Assembly (NCBI GenBank): GCA_965279075.1
Contig: CBDIHI010000012.1
Span: forward strand, 62,001-126,000
Direction: 5' to 3'
Source: SZAS-79 sp965279075
GTDB lineage: Bacteria; Pseudomonadota; Gammaproteobacteria; Burkholderiales; SG8-39
Length of the DNA: 64,000 nucleotides
Shown: piece after piece, positions 1 through 9,146 of the stretch
Position numbering within the stretch: the stretch's first letter is position 1
How the letters are laid out: each line of letters opens with the position of its first letter
Made by a program: the position numbers and the translations under genes
Notes under the pieces: model-generated
What the model saw: the letters and a program-made list of their open reading frames with translations, nothing else
Told to the model about the DNA's origin: nothing
Databases searched by the model: none

Positions 1-120
1 GAAGTCGGGGATCGTGCCCGACACCATGACGAACACGAGGGAGGCCACCGCCATCGCCATGGCGACCGGCAGGCCGCTCACCATCAGCGCGAGGAACCCG
101 GTGAGCAGGCCCGAACTCAT
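1..120 (-). CDS. TRAP transporter large permease DctM, N-terminal fragment
   Basis: The first 40 codons of a membrane protein read from an ATG at 120 to the window edge. The hydrophobic start (Met-Ser-Ser-Gly-Leu-Leu, then Leu/Val/Ala-rich) is that of the DctM family, the 12-14 helix ion-coupled subunit of TRAP transporters. The start overlaps the DctQ stop in an ATGA (117-120), so the two are translationally coupled. About nine tenths of the gene and any DctP binding-protein gene lie outside the window. The identification leans on the DctQ neighbour. Confidence 0.8.
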   Translation of the reverse strand, partial: MSSGLLTGFLALMVSGLPVAMAMAVASLVFVMVSGTIPDF

Positions 121-698
121 TTCGTTCCCTCATGGGCAACGTCGGCGAATTCCGGGCGCTCGAGTACCGTGAATCCCTGCCTCCAGTGCCGCCAGGCCAC
201 CTGCACGGAGCGCAGGAACATCAGCGCGAAGCCGAACATCATCGCGCCGAAGACCCAGCCCATCGGCAGGTCGATGATCGCCATGCGCGACGAGCCGATC
301 TTGCCGATCAGCAGCCATGTGAGCCAGGTCGCATAGCCGAGGAACGCACAGCGCACCGCATCGACGAACGTCGCGAGGGCCCGGCCGAACTTCGCCGGCA
401 TCAGGCGGTAGAAGTAGTCGACGTGGATGTGGTTGTTCTTGCGGACCGACATCGCCGCCCCGATGAACACGATCGCCACGAGCAGGTAGCGCGCGATCTC
501 CTCGGTCCAGCCGGCGGCGTCGTTCAGGGCGTAGCGCGTGAACACCTGGTAGAAGACGACGAACGCCAGGATCCAGAACAACGCGAAGCTGACCCAGTCC
601 TCGAAGGCGTATATCGATACGTCGATCGGCTCGTCGGTCACGTGGAACTGGCCGTCGGCACCGATCACATGTTCGTCTTTCACTTCAGGCGCGCCCAT
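117..698 (-). CDS. TRAP transporter small permease DctQ
   Basis: 193 aa with four hydrophobic segments after a polar N-terminal stretch of about 30 residues. The conserved DctQ signature after helix 2 is present (Arg-Lys-Asn-Asn-His-Ile-His-Val-Asp). DctQ is the small integral-membrane partner of DctM in sodium-driven TRAP uptake of organic acids such as sugar acids. It lies 18 nt after the dehydratase gene and overlaps dctM by 4 nt, so it belongs to the same operon. This operon therefore carries two different uptake systems, a TRAP and an ABC transporter. The substrate is not readable from sequence. Confidence 0.88.
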   Translation of the reverse strand: MGAPEVKDEHVIGADGQFHVTDEPIDVSIYAFEDWVSFALFWILAFVVFYQVFTRYALNDAAGWTEEIARYLLVAIVFIGAAMSVRKNNHIHVDYFYRLMPAKFGRALATFVDAVRCAFLGYATWLTWLLIGKIGSSRMAIIDLPMGWVFGAMMFGFALMFLRSVQVAWRHWRQGFTVLERPEFADVAHEGTK

Positions 699-716
699 GG
701 ATGCCCTGTCCGTGTG

Positions 717-2453
717 TCAGTGGTTGTCCCGCGGGACCAGCGCCCCGCTTTTTCCCACGAGGAAGTCGAGGTCCGCGCCCTGGTCGGCCTGCAGCACATG
801 GTCGTTGTAGAGCTTCCAGTAGCCTCGCGTGAGCGGCGGCTTGGGCGCCTTCCACTTCCTGCGCCGCTTCGCCAGCTCTTCCTCGGGCACGAGAAGCTCG
901 AGCCTGCGCTTCGAGACGTCAAGCTCGATCAGGTCGCCGTTCTCGACCAGCGCGAGCGTGCCGCCCGCGGCCGCCTCGGGCGCGGAGTGCAGGACCACGG
1001 TGCCGTAGGCGGTGCCGCTCATGCGCGCGTCCGAGATCCTCACCATGTCGGTGATGCCCTTCTTCAGGAGGCGCGGCGGCAGCGGCATGTTGCCGACCTC
1101 GGCCATGCCCGGGTAGCCCTTCGGGCCGCAGTTCTTCAGCACCATGACGCTGTCGGCGTCGATCTTCAGGGCCGGGTCGTCGATGCGGGTGTGGAAGTCC
1201 TCGATGTTCTCGAACACCACGGCGCGGCCCTTGTGCTTCATGAGCTTCGGCGTGGCGGCGGAAGGCTTGATGATCGCGCCGTCCGGGCACAGGTTGCCGC
1301 GCAGCACCGCGATGCCGGTGTTCTTCTTGAAGGGCTTGTCGAAGCTGTGGATCACCTTGCGGTCGTGGCAGGGCGCGTCCTTGTTGTTCTCCCAGATCGA
1401 CTTGCCGTTGATGGTCAGGGCGTCCTTGTGGAGCTTGCCCTTCCTGCCCAGCTCGCGGATCACCACGGGCAGGCCACCGGCGTAGTAGAAATCCTCCATC
1501 AGGTACTTGCCGTTCGGCATCAGGTTCACGAGCGTGTGGATGCCGCGGCCGAACTTGTCCCAGTCCTCGAGCTTCAGGTCCACGCCGATCCGGCGTGCGA
1601 TCGCGATCAGGTGGATCACCGCGTTGGTCGAGCCGCCGATGGCCGCGTTCACGCGGATCGCGTTCTCGAAGGCCTTGCGGGTGAGCACCTTGGAGAGGTT
1701 CATCTTCTCGCGCACCATCTCCACGGCGCGCCGTCCGGCTTCCCGCGCGAGCACGTAGCGGCGCGCGTCGACCGCGGGGATCGCGGCATTGCCCGGCATG
1801 CCCACGCCGAGGGCCTCGACCATGGAGGCCATCGTGGAGGCGGTGCCCATGGTCATGCAGTGGCCGTGCGAACGATGCATGCAGGACTCCGCCTCGTGGA
1901 ACTCGTCCTTGGTGATCCTGCCTGCGCGCAGGTCCTCGGACATCGACCACACGTTGGTGCCCGAGCCGATGTCCGTGCCGCGGTACTTGCCCGAGAGCAT
2001 CGGCCCGCCGGAGACGGCCACCGTGGGCAGGTCGACGCTCGCGGCGCCCATCAGCAGCGCCGGCGTCGTCTTGTCGCAGCCCACCAGCAGCACTACGCCG
2101 TCCAGCGGGTTGCCGCGGATCGACTCCTCGACGTCCATGCTGACGAGGTTGCGGTAAAGCATCGCGGTCGGGCGCAGCAGCGTCTCGCCGAGCGACATCA
2201 CCGGGAATTCGAGAGGGAATCCGCCGGCTTCCAGGACGCCGTCCCGCACATGCTGGGCGATGACGCGGAAGTGCGAGTTGCAGGGCACCAGCTCGGACCA
2301 CGTGTTGCAGATGCCGATCACCGGACGGCCGTCGAACTGGTCGTGCGGAATGCCCTTGTTCTTCATCCAGCTGCGGTAGATGAAGCCGTAGATGTCGTCG
2401 CGGCCGAACCACTTGACGCTGCGCAGGCTCGGGTCCTTCTTCTTGGTCGCCAT
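717..2453 (-). CDS. IlvD/Edd-family dehydratase, probable aldonate (pentonate) dehydratase
   Basis: 578 aa from the ATG at 2453. The frame is open to 2489, but that longer start would overlap the preceding SDR gene and the residues fit poorly. The protein opens like sugar-acid dehydratases of this family (Trp-Phe-Gly, then Ser-Trp-Met-Lys-Asn) rather than biosynthetic IlvD. It carries the Fe-S/Mg motifs Gly-Cys-Asp-Lys-Thr-Thr-Pro and the Met-Gly-Thr-Ala-Ser-Thr segment. Family members turn an aldonate into 2-keto-3-deoxy-aldonate; L-arabinonate dehydratase is the closest I recall. Its place behind a sugar ABC transporter and an SDR supports catabolism. The exact sugar acid is unknown. Confidence 0.85.
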   Translation of the reverse strand: MATKKKDPSLRSVKWFGRDDIYGFIYRSWMKNKGIPHDQFDGRPVIGICNTWSELVPCNSHFRVIAQHVRDGVLEAGGFPLEFPVMSLGETLLRPTAMLYRNLVSMDVEESIRGNPLDGVVLLVGCDKTTPALLMGAASVDLPTVAVSGGPMLSGKYRGTDIGSGTNVWSMSEDLRAGRITKDEFHEAESCMHRSHGHCMTMGTASTMASMVEALGVGMPGNAAIPAVDARRYVLAREAGRRAVEMVREKMNLSKVLTRKAFENAIRVNAAIGGSTNAVIHLIAIARRIGVDLKLEDWDKFGRGIHTLVNLMPNGKYLMEDFYYAGGLPVVIRELGRKGKLHKDALTINGKSIWENNKDAPCHDRKVIHSFDKPFKKNTGIAVLRGNLCPDGAIIKPSAATPKLMKHKGRAVVFENIEDFHTRIDDPALKIDADSVMVLKNCGPKGYPGMAEVGNMPLPPRLLKKGITDMVRISDARMSGTAYGTVVLHSAPEAAAGGTLALVENGDLIELDVSKRRLELLVPEEELAKRRRKWKAPKPPLTRGYWKLYNDHVLQADQGADLDFLVGKSGALVPRDNH

Positions 2454-2469
2454 CAGGAAGTCCCCCGGG

Positions 2470-3171
2470 TCAGTAGGTGGCCCGGCCACCGGAAATGTCG
2501 AACACCCCCGCGGTCGAGAACGAGCAGTCCTCGGAGGCGAGCCAGCCGACCAGCGCCGCGATCTCGTCGACCTGCACGAAGCGGTTCATCGGGATCTTGG
2601 ACAGCATGTAGTTGATGTGCTGCTCGGTCATCTGGTCGAAGATCGCGGTCTTCGCCGCGGCCGGCGTCACGCAGTTGACCAGCACGCCGGTCTGGGCCAG
2701 CTCCTTGCCCAGGGACTTCGTGAGCGAGATCACGCCTGCCTTCGAGGCCGAGTAGGCCACGGCGTTCGGGTTGCCTTCCTTGCCGGCCACCGAGGCGATG
2801 TTGACGATGCGGCCGTACTTGGCCTTCACCATGTGCGGCGCCACGGCGCGGCAGCAGAGGAACTGGCTGGTGAGGTTCACCGACAGGACCTTGAGCCATT
2901 CCTCGACCGGGTAGTCGACGGTAGGCTTGTTCATGCCGGCGATGCCCGCGTTGTTGACGAGCACGTCGATCCTGCCAAGGTCGGCGGCCGCCTTCGCGGT
3001 TGCGCGCTCCACCGAGTCGGGGTCGGAGACATCCACCTTGTCCGGCGCGTCGAGGTCCCACACCCGCACCTTGGCGCCGGAGGCTTCGAGGCGCTTTACG
3101 ATGGCGGCGCCTATGCCCTGCATGCCGCCGGTGACGATCGCCGTGCGGCCCTTGAAATCCAGTTGGTTCAT
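2470..3171 (-). CDS. SDR-family oxidoreductase (probable sugar or keto-deoxy-aldonate dehydrogenase)
   Basis: 233 aa, a classical short-chain dehydrogenase. The cofactor motif TGGMQGIG is near residue 15, NNAG follows strand 4, and the catalytic Ser and YSASK (Tyr-x3-Lys) are in place. It is slightly shorter than the 245-260 aa norm. It sits between the ABC permeases (7 nt) and the dehydratase (16 nt) in one operon. It therefore probably oxidises the imported sugar to a lactone, or a keto-deoxy intermediate. Which step it takes cannot be told apart from the second SDR at 8389. Confidence 0.85.
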   Translation of the reverse strand: MNQLDFKGRTAIVTGGMQGIGAAIVKRLEASGAKVRVWDLDAPDKVDVSDPDSVERATAKAAADLGRIDVLVNNAGIAGMNKPTVDYPVEEWLKVLSVNLTSQFLCCRAVAPHMVKAKYGRIVNIASVAGKEGNPNAVAYSASKAGVISLTKSLGKELAQTGVLVNCVTPAAAKTAIFDQMTEQHINYMLSKIPMNRFVQVDEIAALVGWLASEDCSFSTAGVFDISGGRATY

Positions 3172-3178
3172 TGCGGAA

Positions 3179-4057
3179 TCACTCCTTCACCGCGCCGGTC
3201 ATGCCCGACACGTAGTATTCGACGAAGAACGAGTACAGCACCGCCACCGGCAGCGAGCCCAGCAGCGCGCCGGCCATCAGCGCACCCCAGTGGTAGACGT
3301 CGCCTTCCACCAGTTCGGTGATCACGCCCACCGGCACGGTCTTCACCTCGGAGGAAGACACGAAGGTCAGCGCGTAGATGAACTCGTTCCACGACAGCGT
3401 GAACGCGAAGATGCCCGCCGAGATGAGCCCGGGCACCGCCAGCGGCAGGATGATCATCACGAGGATCTGCCAGCGCGTGGCCCCGTCGATCAGGGCGCAC
3501 TCCTCGAGTTCGTAGGGAATCGACCTGAAGTACCCCATCAGGAGCCAGGTGCAGAACGGGATCAGGAACGTCGGGTAGGTCAGGATCAGCGCCCAGCGCG
3601 TGTCGAACAGGCCGAGCTTGAACACGATCGCCGCGAGCGGGATGAACAGGATCGAGGGCGGCACGAGGTAGGCGAGGAAGATGCCCATGCCGGTGAAGCG
3701 CGAGCCCTTGAAGCGCAGGCGCTCGATCGCGTAGGCCGCCAGCACGCTTGCAAACAGCGAAAAGAAGGTCGAGACCACCGACACGATGATGGTGTTCCAC
3801 ATCCAGTCCGGGTAGGCGGTGTGGAACAGCAGTTTCTCGAAGTGCGCGAGCGTCGGCGAACCGATCCAGAACGGGTTGGCCGCCTTGCTGAGCAGCTCCG
3901 CATCGGGCTTGAAGGCGGTCATCCCCATCCAGTAGAACGGGAACAGCAGCACGAACAGGAACACGAGGACCGGGATGTAGGTCACCACCCAGCGCCGCGG
4001 CAGCGAATCCAGGTACTCCATGCCCCCCTCGGAGGCGACCTTTTCTTTTGCGCTCAT
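3179..4057 (-). CDS. Carbohydrate ABC transporter permease (MalG/UgpE type)
   Basis: 292 aa. The start is the ATG at 4057, which overlaps the stop of the upstream permease in an ATGA; the much longer open frame to 4849 is antisense-style padding. There are six predicted membrane segments. The cytoplasmic EAA loop is recognisable near the C-terminal third (Glu-Glu-Cys-Ala-Leu-Ile-Asp-Gly-Ala), where the permease contacts the ATPase. CUT1 permeases of this type import mono- and oligosaccharides or glycerol-phosphate. Confidence 0.92.
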   Translation of the reverse strand: MSAKEKVASEGGMEYLDSLPRRWVVTYIPVLVFLFVLLFPFYWMGMTAFKPDAELLSKAANPFWIGSPTLAHFEKLLFHTAYPDWMWNTIIVSVVSTFFSLFASVLAAYAIERLRFKGSRFTGMGIFLAYLVPPSILFIPLAAIVFKLGLFDTRWALILTYPTFLIPFCTWLLMGYFRSIPYELEECALIDGATRWQILVMIILPLAVPGLISAGIFAFTLSWNEFIYALTFVSSSEVKTVPVGVITELVEGDVYHWGALMAGALLGSLPVAVLYSFFVEYYVSGMTGAVKE

Positions 4058-4959
4058 TTGTCGCCGGCGCCCTGTTGCCAGGCGCGCCTTTGCAGTCCGA
4101 AGTAGGAGAACAGGATCGCCGCGAGCAGGAACGGCACCATCGATGTGGCGAGCGCCGCGCCTTCGCCCAGCGCCCCGCCGGGGATCGCCCGCTGGAAGGA
4201 CAGGGTCGCCATCAGGTGGGTTGCGTTCAGCGGCCCGCCGCGCGTAAGCACGTAGATCAGCTGGAAATCGGTGAATGTGAACAGCACGGAGAAGGTCATC
4301 ACCACGGCGATGATCGGGGTGAGCATGGGCAGCGTGATGTACCAGAATCGCTGCCATTCCGTGGCGCCGTCCAGGGACGCCGCTTCGTACAGCGAGGCCG
4401 GGATGGTCTGCAGGCCCGCGAGCAGCGTGATCGCGACGAAGGGTACGCCGCGCCAGACGTTGGCGGCGATAGTCGACAGGCGCGCCATCCACGGCTCGCC
4501 GAGGAAGTCCACGTACGTGGTGATCAGGCCCATCTTCACCAGCGCCCACGACAGCACCGAGAACTGCGCGTCGTACAGCCACCAGAACGCGATCGCCGAA
4601 AGGGCGGTGGGGACGATGAAGGGCAGCAGCACGATCGCGCGCAGGAACGCCTTGAACGGCAGGTTCTTGTTGAGCAGCAGTGCGAGCCACAGGCCGAGGA
4701 CGAACTTCGCCACGCTCGCCACGACCGTATAGAAAAGGGTGTTGAAGAGGGACAGCCGGGCGACCGAGTCGCCGAACAGGAACTCGAAGTTGTCCAGGCC
4801 GACCCATACGCCGTCGCGGCCGATCTTGGCGTCGGTGAAACCGAGCCATGTGCCCAGGCCCAGCGGGTAGGTCAGGAAGACGACCAGCAGCGCACCCGCG
4901 GGCACCATGAACAGCAGCCCGAGCACGTTGCGGTTGTCGAAGAAGCGGGAAAGGCTCAC
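4054..4959 (-). CDS. Carbohydrate ABC transporter permease (MalF/UgpA type)
   Basis: 301 aa with six membrane segments. It carries the EAA-loop signature of CUT1 permeases (Tyr-Glu-Ala-Ala-Ser-Leu-Asp-Gly-Ala). It forms the transmembrane heterodimer with the next permease, which it overlaps by 4 nt. It is separated from the upstream binding-protein gene by a strong hairpin-U-tract (4976-5010), which would lower its expression relative to the binding protein. Confidence 0.92.
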   Translation of the reverse strand: MSLSRFFDNRNVLGLLFMVPAGALLVVFLTYPLGLGTWLGFTDAKIGRDGVWVGLDNFEFLFGDSVARLSLFNTLFYTVVASVAKFVLGLWLALLLNKNLPFKAFLRAIVLLPFIVPTALSAIAFWWLYDAQFSVLSWALVKMGLITTYVDFLGEPWMARLSTIAANVWRGVPFVAITLLAGLQTIPASLYEAASLDGATEWQRFWYITLPMLTPIIAVVMTFSVLFTFTDFQLIYVLTRGGPLNATHLMATLSFQRAIPGGALGEGAALATSMVPFLLAAILFSYFGLQRRAWQQGAGDK

Positions 4960-4975
4960 CGGGATTCCAGTCGGG

Positions 4976-5010
4976 AAAAAAGCCGGGGCACGGGGTTGGC
5001 CGTGCCCCGG
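4976..5010 (-). terminator. Intra-operon terminator/attenuator after the sugar-binding-protein gene
   Basis: On the minus strand a perfect 11-bp stem (CCGGGGCACGG with CCGTGCCCCGG, 6-nt loop) is followed by CTTTTTT. It lies just past the binding-protein stop (5017) and before the permease start (4959). Such elements commonly let the binding protein be made in excess over the membrane subunits. A comparable hairpin follows the peptide-binding-protein gene at 33318-33341. Confidence 0.85.
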
Positions 5011-5016
5011 CCGGGC

Positions 5017-6348
5017 TTACACCTTGTAGTAACGCTGCGCGCGCTTCTCGGCGCGCTCGGCGGCTTCCTTCGGCGACTTGGAGCCGCTGGCGGCCTCCGC
5101 CACCATGTTGACCATGACGAAGTCGGCCATCGTCTGCGCCGAGGAGTAGCCCATCGTTCCGGCGTAGCCGTGCGCCTGCATGACCTTCATCGCGTCGCGG
5201 TACGGGGTGTGCTTCGGGTCGACCGTCCAGATCGGGTTCGACTCGTAGGCCTTCAGCGGCTGCGTGACGTAGCCGATCGCCTGCTGCTGCCAGACCTCGT
5301 ACTGCTCCTTCTCCATCATGAACTGCAGGAAGGCCTTCGCCGCCTGCGGGTACTTGGTGTACTTGAAGATCATCTGGTTGAAGAACAGGTTCAGCTCGGT
5401 CGGGCGGCCGACCGGGCCGATCGGCATGTTGGCGTGCTGGATGTCGTCGGCGAGCGCCTTGATCTTCGGGTCGGTCGAGGTCTTCGAAGCGTAGTAGACC
5501 GAGATCCCGTTGGCGGTCAGGCTGATCTGCCCGTCGAGGAAGGCCTTGTTGTTGTTCGGGTCGAGCCAGGACAGCGTGCCGGGCGCGAAGGTCTTGTATA
5601 GCTCCGCCGCGTACTCCAGCGCCTTGATCGTCTCGGGGCTGTTGATGACGACGTTGTTCTTCGCGTCAACCATCTTGCCGCCGAACGCCCACACCAGCCA
5701 GTGGGTCCAGCTGTTGCCGTCGCCCGTGGCGTTGCCGAGCGCGAAGCCGGGCGGCGTACCTTTCGCCTTGAGCGCCTTGCACAGCTCGAGAAAGCCCGCG
5801 GTGTCCTTGGGGACCGTAGTGAAGCCGGCGGCCTTCACGTGGCTCTCGCGGTACACGAGGCAGTTCCCGGCGCAGCCCAGGGGCAGCGCGATCCAGCGGT
5901 TCTTCTGGAACAGGTACTGCTTGCAGACGTCGTAGAAGCCGCCGTACTTGGCCGCGAGGTAGTTCGCGACGTCGGTCACGTCGAGCAGCTTGTCCGGGTA
6001 CAGGTTCGGGTCGTCGAACGTGCCGAGGATGATGTCCGGGCCGCTGCCCACGTTGGCGGCCACGGCCGCCTTCGGGCGCACGTCCTCCCAGCTCTCGCTG
6101 TCGACGCGCACTTCGACGCCGGTCGCCTTGGTGAACGCCGCCACGTTCTTCATGTACTGGTCTTCGTCGCCCTGCACGAAACGCTTCCAGCGCAGCACGC
6201 GCAGCTTCGCGCCCTTCTCCGGGGTGAGCTTGAGTGCGGGCGCGGCGCCCTTGGCCTGCGCAAGCGCCTCGCCACCCACGCCTGCGGCAGCGGTGCCGGC
6301 GGCCACGCCGGCGGACATCTTCAGGAAATCCCTTCTGTTGGTGTTCAT
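5017..6348 (-). CDS. ABC transporter extracellular sugar-binding protein (family 1), Tat-exported
   Basis: 443 aa from the ATG at 6348, preceded by a GGAGGA ribosome site; the frame stays open to 6387 without support. The N-terminus is a twin-arginine signal (Asn-Arg-Arg-Asp-Phe-Leu-Lys, then an Ala/Gly-rich hydrophobic stretch ending Ala-Leu-Ala-Gln-Ala). The fold is that of family 1 solute-binding proteins, which bind sugars in the periplasm and deliver them to CUT1 permeases. Tat export means it folds in the cytoplasm first. It is encoded between the ATPase and permease genes. Confidence 0.9.
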   Translation of the reverse strand: MNTNRRDFLKMSAGVAAGTAAAGVGGEALAQAKGAAPALKLTPEKGAKLRVLRWKRFVQGDEDQYMKNVAAFTKATGVEVRVDSESWEDVRPKAAVAANVGSGPDIILGTFDDPNLYPDKLLDVTDVANYLAAKYGGFYDVCKQYLFQKNRWIALPLGCAGNCLVYRESHVKAAGFTTVPKDTAGFLELCKALKAKGTPPGFALGNATGDGNSWTHWLVWAFGGKMVDAKNNVVINSPETIKALEYAAELYKTFAPGTLSWLDPNNNKAFLDGQISLTANGISVYYASKTSTDPKIKALADDIQHANMPIGPVGRPTELNLFFNQMIFKYTKYPQAAKAFLQFMMEKEQYEVWQQQAIGYVTQPLKAYESNPIWTVDPKHTPYRDAMKVMQAHGYAGTMGYSSAQTMADFVMVNMVAEAASGSKSPKEAAERAEKRAQRYYKV

Positions 6349-6403
6349 GGTCTCCTCCGTTGGTGACTTGGAACGTTGGTCTGGCACGAATCGGTCAGGG
6401 TGC

Positions 6404-7453
<1,050 letters not shown>

Positions 7454-7468
7454 GTCAATTCGGCCATG

Positions 7469-8170
7469 TCATTGCCCCACCTTCCAGTCTTTGCTGTAGC
7501 GCTTCCTGGTCATGCCCATGTGCCGGCGCATCGCGGCGCGCGCGGCGCGCGGATCGCGCTTGCCGATCGCCGCGACCACCGCCTGGTGCTCGCGCACCGC
7601 GTCGGCGGACATCAGGGGGTACTCGAGCTTGCGTTCGAGCGCCCGGTAGAGGGGTCCTGCCCGCTGGTCCCACAGCGTCTGCACCATCAGCACCAGCGCG
7701 CTGTTGCCGGTCGCTTCCGCCACGGTCACGTGGAAGGCTCGGTCGGCGTCGAGGGGGTTGTGGTGGCGGCGGCTTTCGCCGACGTAATTCGCGTGCGCCT
7801 TGCGGACCGCGCGGACCTGCGCGGGCGTGGCGTGCTTCGCGGCCAGCGCCGCGCATTCGCTCTCGATCATCATGCGGGCCTGGATCACCTCGAAGGGCCC
7901 CGATTCGCCGGCCAGTTCGGCGCCGCTACGGCGCTCGCCGGGCTGGGCGACGTAGATGCCCGAGCCCACACGGACGTCGAGCAGTCCCTCGACCTCAAGT
8001 GCGATCAGGGACTCGCGCACCGAGGGCCGCGACACGCCGAGCTGCCTGGCGAGGTCGCGCTCCGGCGGCAGCCGTCCGCCGGGCGTGTACTCGCCCTCGG
8101 CGATCAGCGCGCGTATCTGGTCTGCGATCTGCCGGTAAAGGCGCCGCGGTTCGACTGTCTGGATGGGCAT
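7469..8170 (-). CDS. GntR-family (FadR subfamily) transcriptional regulator
   Basis: 233 aa. A winged helix-turn-helix occupies residues 1-75 (Leu-Pro-Pro-Glu-Arg-Asp-Leu-Ala, then Ser-Arg-Pro-Ser-Val-Arg-Glu). An all-helical FCD ligand domain follows, with the usual metal-binding His residues. FCD regulators sense sugar acids, carboxylates or acyl-CoAs. It heads the minus-strand transport/catabolic operon and faces the SDR-FAH pair. It therefore probably controls both from the 8171-8388 intergenic region, where a FadR-like site is visible. Confidence 0.9.
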   Translation of the reverse strand: MPIQTVEPRRLYRQIADQIRALIAEGEYTPGGRLPPERDLARQLGVSRPSVRESLIALEVEGLLDVRVGSGIYVAQPGERRSGAELAGESGPFEVIQARMMIESECAALAAKHATPAQVRAVRKAHANYVGESRRHHNPLDADRAFHVTVAEATGNSALVLMVQTLWDQRAGPLYRALERKLEYPLMSADAVREHQAVVAAIGKRDPRAARAAMRRHMGMTRKRYSKDWKVGQ

Positions 8171-8224
8171 TGTCTCGTGCGCCGGATTTGTCTGTTTGCG
8201 AAGCGTGCTTCCGGCTGCCGGGGC

Positions 8225-8253
8225 AGACTAGCAATGCGTTCCGGGCTGGTCAA
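8225..8253 (-). promoter_or_regulatory. Candidate sigma-70 promoter of the gntR-led operon
   Basis: Reading the minus strand, TTGACC (8253-8248) is followed by exactly 17 nt and then TAGTCT (8230-8225). The -35 matches 5/6; the -10 is weak (3/6). It is 55 nt upstream of the gntR start. The -35 overlaps a TGGTCA half-site. This is a candidate from pattern only. Confidence 0.4.
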
Positions 8254-8265
8254 GTGGTCAGGCCA
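8247..8265. promoter_or_regulatory. Candidate FadR/GntR-type operator
   Basis: TGGTCA at 8247-8252 and TGGTCAGGCCA at 8255-8265. The second matches the FadR-type operator pattern TGGTCNGACCA at 10 of 11 positions. It overlaps the -35 of the putative gntR promoter and lies about 80 nt upstream of the divergent SDR promoter. The site is assigned to the local GntR protein by position only. Confidence 0.35.
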
Positions 8266-8340
8266 ATTTCGGATCGGATCCCGGCAACCCGTGGTGCGAT
8301 GCAGCGCGACCGGGCGGTGTCCGGGGTGTGCGCGGGCCGT

Positions 8341-8349
8341 TGCTATAAT
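8341..8349 (+). promoter_or_regulatory. Extended -10 promoter for the SDR-FAH operon
   Basis: TGCTATAAT is an extended -10 element with a perfect TATAAT (8344-8349), 39 nt before the TTG start at 8389. No convincing -35 is visible 17 nt upstream, which extended -10 promoters can tolerate. Confidence 0.6.
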
Positions 8350-8388
8350 CCGCGCTCCCCGCAGCACAACCCGGATGTGGAGACCCCT

Positions 8389-9129
8389 TTGGCTGGCAGA
8401 CTCGCAGGCAAGACCGCGCTGATCACCGCGGCAGGACAGGGCATAGGCCGCGCGACGGCCGAGGCGTTCGCACGGGAAGGCGCCACCGTCTGGGCGACCG
8501 ACGTGAACCCGAAGACGCTCGCCGAACTCGACGGCAAGCCCGGCATCAGGACCCGCGTCCTCGACGTGATGGATGAGGCGGCCGTCAACGCCGCGGCGAA
8601 GGAGGTCGGCGCGATCGACATCCTGTTCAACTGCGCGGGCTACGTGCACCAGGGTACGATCTTCGAGTGCTCCCCCGAGGACTGGGAGTTCAGCTTCAAC
8701 CTGAACGTGCGCTCGATGTACTACACCTGCCGCGCTTTCCTGCCGGCGATGCTGGCCAGGGGCGGCGGCTCGATCATCAACATGTCCTCGATCGCCTCGA
8801 GCGTGAAGGGCCTGCCGAACCGGGTCGTGTACGGCGCGTCCAAGGCCGCCGTGATCGGCCTTACCAAGGCGATCGCGGCGGATTACGTGAAGCAGGGTAT
8901 CCGCTGCAACTGCATCGGCCCCGGCACCGTCGATACGCCTTCGCTGCACGATCGCATCAACGCGTTCGCCGACCCCGTGCAGGCGCGCAAGGACTTCATC
9001 GCCCGCCAGCCGATGGGGCGCCTTGGCGCGCCGGAGGACATCACGGGCATCGTCGTGTTCCTCGCTTCGGACGAATCGAAATTCGCCACCGGCAACATGT
9101 ACTCGGTCGACGGCGGAATGACCATCTAG
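8389..9129 (+). CDS. SDR-family dehydrogenase, 2-keto-3-deoxy-aldonate (L-fuconate/pentonate) dehydrogenase-like
   Basis: 246 aa from a TTG start. The frame is open much further upstream, but the -10 box at 8344 and a GGAG six bases before this TTG fix the start, and the product then begins Met-Ala-Gly-Arg-Leu-Ala-Gly-Lys as SDRs do. Motifs: TAAGQGIG, then NCAG in place of NNAG, and catalytic YGASK. The segment around Asn-Cys-Ala-Gly-Tyr-Val-His matches my memory of 2-keto-3-deoxy-L-fuconate 4-dehydrogenases, which make the 2,4-diketo acid. The FAH hydrolase that would cleave that product is 17 nt downstream. Confidence 0.85.
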   Translation: MAGRLAGKTALITAAGQGIGRATAEAFAREGATVWATDVNPKTLAELDGKPGIRTRVLDVMDEAAVNAAAKEVGAIDILFNCAGYVHQGTIFECSPEDWEFSFNLNVRSMYYTCRAFLPAMLARGGGSIINMSSIASSVKGLPNRVVYGASKAAVIGLTKAIAADYVKQGIRCNCIGPGTVDTPSLHDRINAFADPVQARKDFIARQPMGRLGAPEDITGIVVFLASDESKFATGNMYSVDGGMTI

Positions 9130-9146
9130 GTTACTGGGAGAACTGA

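Noticed and set aside
132..2615. An 827-codon open frame on the plus strand
   Set aside because: It lies antisense to the DctQ, dehydratase and SDR genes. It is a high-GC shadow with Arg/His/Val-rich low-information content and no recognisable domain.
3179..4849. A 556-aa fused permease reading
   Set aside because: The first half is an out-of-frame shadow of the MalF-like gene; the ATG at 4057 with an ATGA overlap is the natural start.
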